64,000 nt of DNA from Chloroherpetonaceae bacterium (GTDB lineage: Bacteria; Bacteroidota; Chlorobiia; Chlorobiales; Thermochlorobacteraceae), in NCBI GenBank assembly GCA_025055975.1, contig JANWWM010000025.1:124001-188000 (forward strand), given 5' to 3'. A program made the position numbers and the translations under genes. The notes under the pieces were generated by a model that was not told the DNA's origin, ran no database searches, and saw only the letters and a program-made list of their open reading frames with translations. Below are positions 63,949 to 64,000 of the stretch, piece after piece; position 1 is the first letter of the stretch, and every line of letters starts with the position of its first letter.

Positions 63949-64000
63949 TCATCGAATCAACTGTTCTTTCGAGACGTTTGGCACATAACCGTCAGACAGA

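Overview
The window looks like a chromosomal segment of a phototrophic member of the Chlorobi/Bacteroidota lineage, close to Chloroherpeton or Thermochlorobacter-type green bacteria. The evidence is a (bacterio)chlorophyll synthase (12.8 kb), a CruA-type lycopene cyclase (23.7 kb), the small subunit of the green-sulfur-type ATP-citrate lyase (31.6 kb), an isolated atpD-atpC pair with a very short epsilon subunit, a tRNA promoter that fits the Bacteroidota TAnnTTTG element, and a subtilase ending in a type IX secretion sorting tail. An oxygen-dependent persulfide dioxygenase, abundant two-component signalling and an alcohol/aldehyde dehydrogenase module suggest an oxygen-exposed, metabolically flexible phototroph rather than a strict anaerobe. 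No insertion sequence, prophage, CRISPR array or replication origin was seen.

Layout. 1-6 kb (minus): a MacAB-TolC-like efflux operon (outer membrane factor, membrane fusion protein, ABC ATPase, two permeases) with an Rpn/PD-(D/E)XK-like nuclease gene inserted in it. 6-12 kb: TPR protein, plsY-gpsA, a seven-bladed WD40 protein, hisD. 12-16 kb: DUF2237, GNAT, bchG/chlG-like synthase, an outer-membrane protein, a GAF protein with a kinase stub. 16-25 kb (minus): Ppx/GppA, glycosyltransferase, ScpA, a response regulator with two receiver domains, a membrane histidine kinase, a TIGR01777 epimerase, cruA. 25-29 kb (plus): FAD-linked oxidase and two glycosyltransferases. 28.8-33 kb (minus): LD-carboxypeptidase, atpC, atpD, tRNA-Thr, aclB. 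33-36.6 kb (plus): Uup-like ABC-F protein, SpoU methyltransferase, radical SAM protein. 36.6-41 kb: DUF779, iron alcohol dehydrogenase, aldehyde dehydrogenase and a divergent AraC regulator. 41-48.5 kb: serine hydrolase, MgtE, CdaA diadenylate cyclase, TPR histidine kinase, TlpA-like thioredoxin. 48.6-54.8 kb (plus): secreted subtilase, CHASE2 adenylate cyclase, aat. 54.8-58.4 kb (minus): SiaB, SiaC, a soluble histidine kinase, a lipoprotein, MeaB. 58.7-63.9 kb: a sulfur-stress island with an ArsR repressor divergent from TauE, a CstB-type persulfide dioxygenase-rhodanese, a rhodanese, a split YeeE/YedE transporter and a peroxiredoxin. The last bases carry a boxA-like element, so a ribosomal RNA operon may start just beyond the edge.

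The most notable points are the ArsR-controlled sulfur island with two matching palindromic operators, the orphan aclB, the SiaB/SiaC switch wired to a histidine kinase without SiaA or SiaD, and the nuclease gene inside the efflux operon.
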